Positions 6,703 to 7,261 of a DNA stretch of 7,261 nt are shown piece after piece; positions within the stretch are counted from its first letter, which is position 1; each line of letters starts with the position of its first letter. Below the pieces are notes generated by a model. That model was not told where the DNA came from. It ran no database searches and saw only the letters and a list, made by a program, of their open reading frames with translations. The DNA comes from Chloroflexota bacterium. GTDB lineage: Bacteria; Chloroflexota; Ktedonobacteria; Ktedonobacterales; Ktedonobacteraceae. The DNA lies in the NCBI GenBank assembly GCA_005881995.1, contig VBHV01000127.1, forward strand, positions 1 through 7,261, in the 5' to 3' direction. A program made the position numbers and the translations under genes.

Positions 6703-7261
6703 ATGCCCACACCTGACCTGGAAGAACGTTTCCGGCGCTGGCTCAAACTCACCGCCGAAATGCATGACAATGCCAATTTCACGCCCAATGCATCGATTGC
6801 GTGGGCATCCATGCGCAAGCCCCTCGCGGACTGTATCATCGCGCTCGTCTCAACGGCAGGCGTGCACTTGAAGAGCCAGCCGACTCACGACCTGCTCGAC
6901 CCGCATGGAGACCCCAGCTTTCGCGAGATTCCAGGCTATATCCAGGCCAGCGATATCGCGGTAGATCACTCCCACTACGACACGACCGATGCAAACGCCG
7001 ACCCAAACTGCGTCTTCCCCATCGACCGGCTGCACGAGCTGGTGAACATGGGCATGATCGGGGCCGTCGCGGCAATGAACTTTGGCTTCATGGGCTTTAT
7101 ACCCGATGGGCGTTTGCTGCGCGATACTACAGCGCCGATTGTGGCAGAGCGGCTGCTGAGGCAGGAGACGGATGCCGTCGTGCTGACACCTGGCTGACCC
7201 ATGTGCCACCAGTCCGTGGGACTGTTGCAAGGCGCTATCGAGCGGCAAGGCATCCCTACCA
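6703..7261 (+). CDS. GrdB-family (glycine/sarcosine/betaine reductase selenoprotein B-like) protein, probable selenoprotein, 3' end outside window
   Basis: The frame runs from ATG 6703 to an in-frame TGA at 7195-7197, then stays open to the window edge. Read through, it gives 164 residues, selenocysteine 165 and at least 21 more. Family-like segments are VSTAGVHLKS (49-58), the start GDPSFREIP (69-77), HSHYD (89-93), NCVFPIDRLHELVNMGMIG (102-120) and DAVVLTPG (157-164). After the TGA come PMC and then HQSVGLLQGAIERQGIPT, which aligns with the region after Sec in clostridial GrdB, where DAVILTST-U-GTC is followed by a helix ending in ERAGIP. The result is a UxxC redox motif (U165, C168). Clostridial GrdB reduces glycine, sarcosine or betaine together with GrdA and GrdC/D, but this short stand-alone form lacks those partners here and its substrate is unknown. 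The SD is weak (AGAAG at 6689-6693, 9 nt before ATG). If the TGA is a true stop, the protein would be a 164-residue product lacking its active site. Confidence 0.82.
7195..7197 (+). other. In-frame TGA read as selenocysteine (Sec165)
   Basis: This TGA falls at the exact position of Sec in GrdB proteins, three residues before a Cys. Coding character continues after it without another stop. Two genes in the same operon, livH and livM, end in ordinary TGA stops, so the organism does not recode TGA generally, and a local recoding signal would be required. Confidence 0.8.
7204..7229 (+). promoter_or_regulatory. Candidate bacterial SECIS hairpin
   Basis: CAGTCC (7210-7215) pairs perfectly with GGACTG (7219-7224) around the 3-nt loop GTG. 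Below a C/T mismatch (7209, 7225), further pairs form: A7208-T7226, C-G7227, G7205-C7228 and T7204-A7229, with one C bulged. The loop begins 18 nt after the TGA and starts with G. These values suit the bacterial SECIS rules I recall: a guanosine among the first two loop bases, a loop of at least three bases and a spacing of about 16-37 nt. The hairpin lies inside the coding sequence, as expected in bacteria, where SelB binds it. Confidence 0.65.

Noticed and set aside
5583..6839. Long open frame of 418 codons on the minus strand opposite the hydrolase
   Set aside because: It has no recognisable domain, spans the hydrolase and the start of the next gene antisense, and the + strand frame has a complete catalytic triad. 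It is a by-product of codon use on the other strand.

Overview
The window reads as bacterial chromosomal DNA with every gene on the + strand. It carries a complete branched-chain-amino-acid-type (HAAT/Liv) ABC importer, followed by an alpha/beta hydrolase and a partial gene of the GrdB (glycine/sarcosine/betaine reductase selenoprotein B) family. Mixed GC content, a lipoprotein-type binding protein, standard Shine-Dalgarno sites and a GC-rich palindromic intergenic repeat are compatible with a soil Chloroflexota bacterium such as a Ktedonobacteria member. That placement is an impression from general resemblance, not something the sequence proves.

Layout: 1-210 is the C-terminal end of a 2-oxo-acid dehydrogenase E2 acyltransferase. 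211-392 is a regulatory gap with a perfect palindrome and a plausible promoter. 393-1694 encodes a substrate-binding lipoprotein. 1695-1965 is a structured non-coding gap with one strong stem-loop after the binding-protein gene and a second folded element abutting the livH ribosome-binding site. 1966-5475 encodes LivH, LivM, LivG and LivF homologues, coupled by two ATGA overlaps and one 11-nt gap. 5476-5618 contains a 31-bp perfect inverted repeat. 5619-6686 encodes a hydrolase resembling 2,6-dihydroxypseudooxynicotine hydrolase. 6703 to the window end encodes the GrdB-family protein.

The most notable point is at the end. The last gene appears to stop at a TGA (7195-7197), but that codon sits exactly where GrdB has selenocysteine. 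The frame continues beyond it with a UxxC motif and a GrdB-like helix, and a hairpin suitable as a bacterial SECIS element starts 6 nt after the TGA. I therefore read the TGA as selenocysteine (residue 165) and the gene as running off the window.

The genes suggest an importer for a small amino-acid-like or amide-like compound, followed by a cytoplasmic hydrolase and a selenium-dependent redox protein. The transport part is well supported. The substrate, and any link of the two downstream enzymes to it, are inference from gene order.
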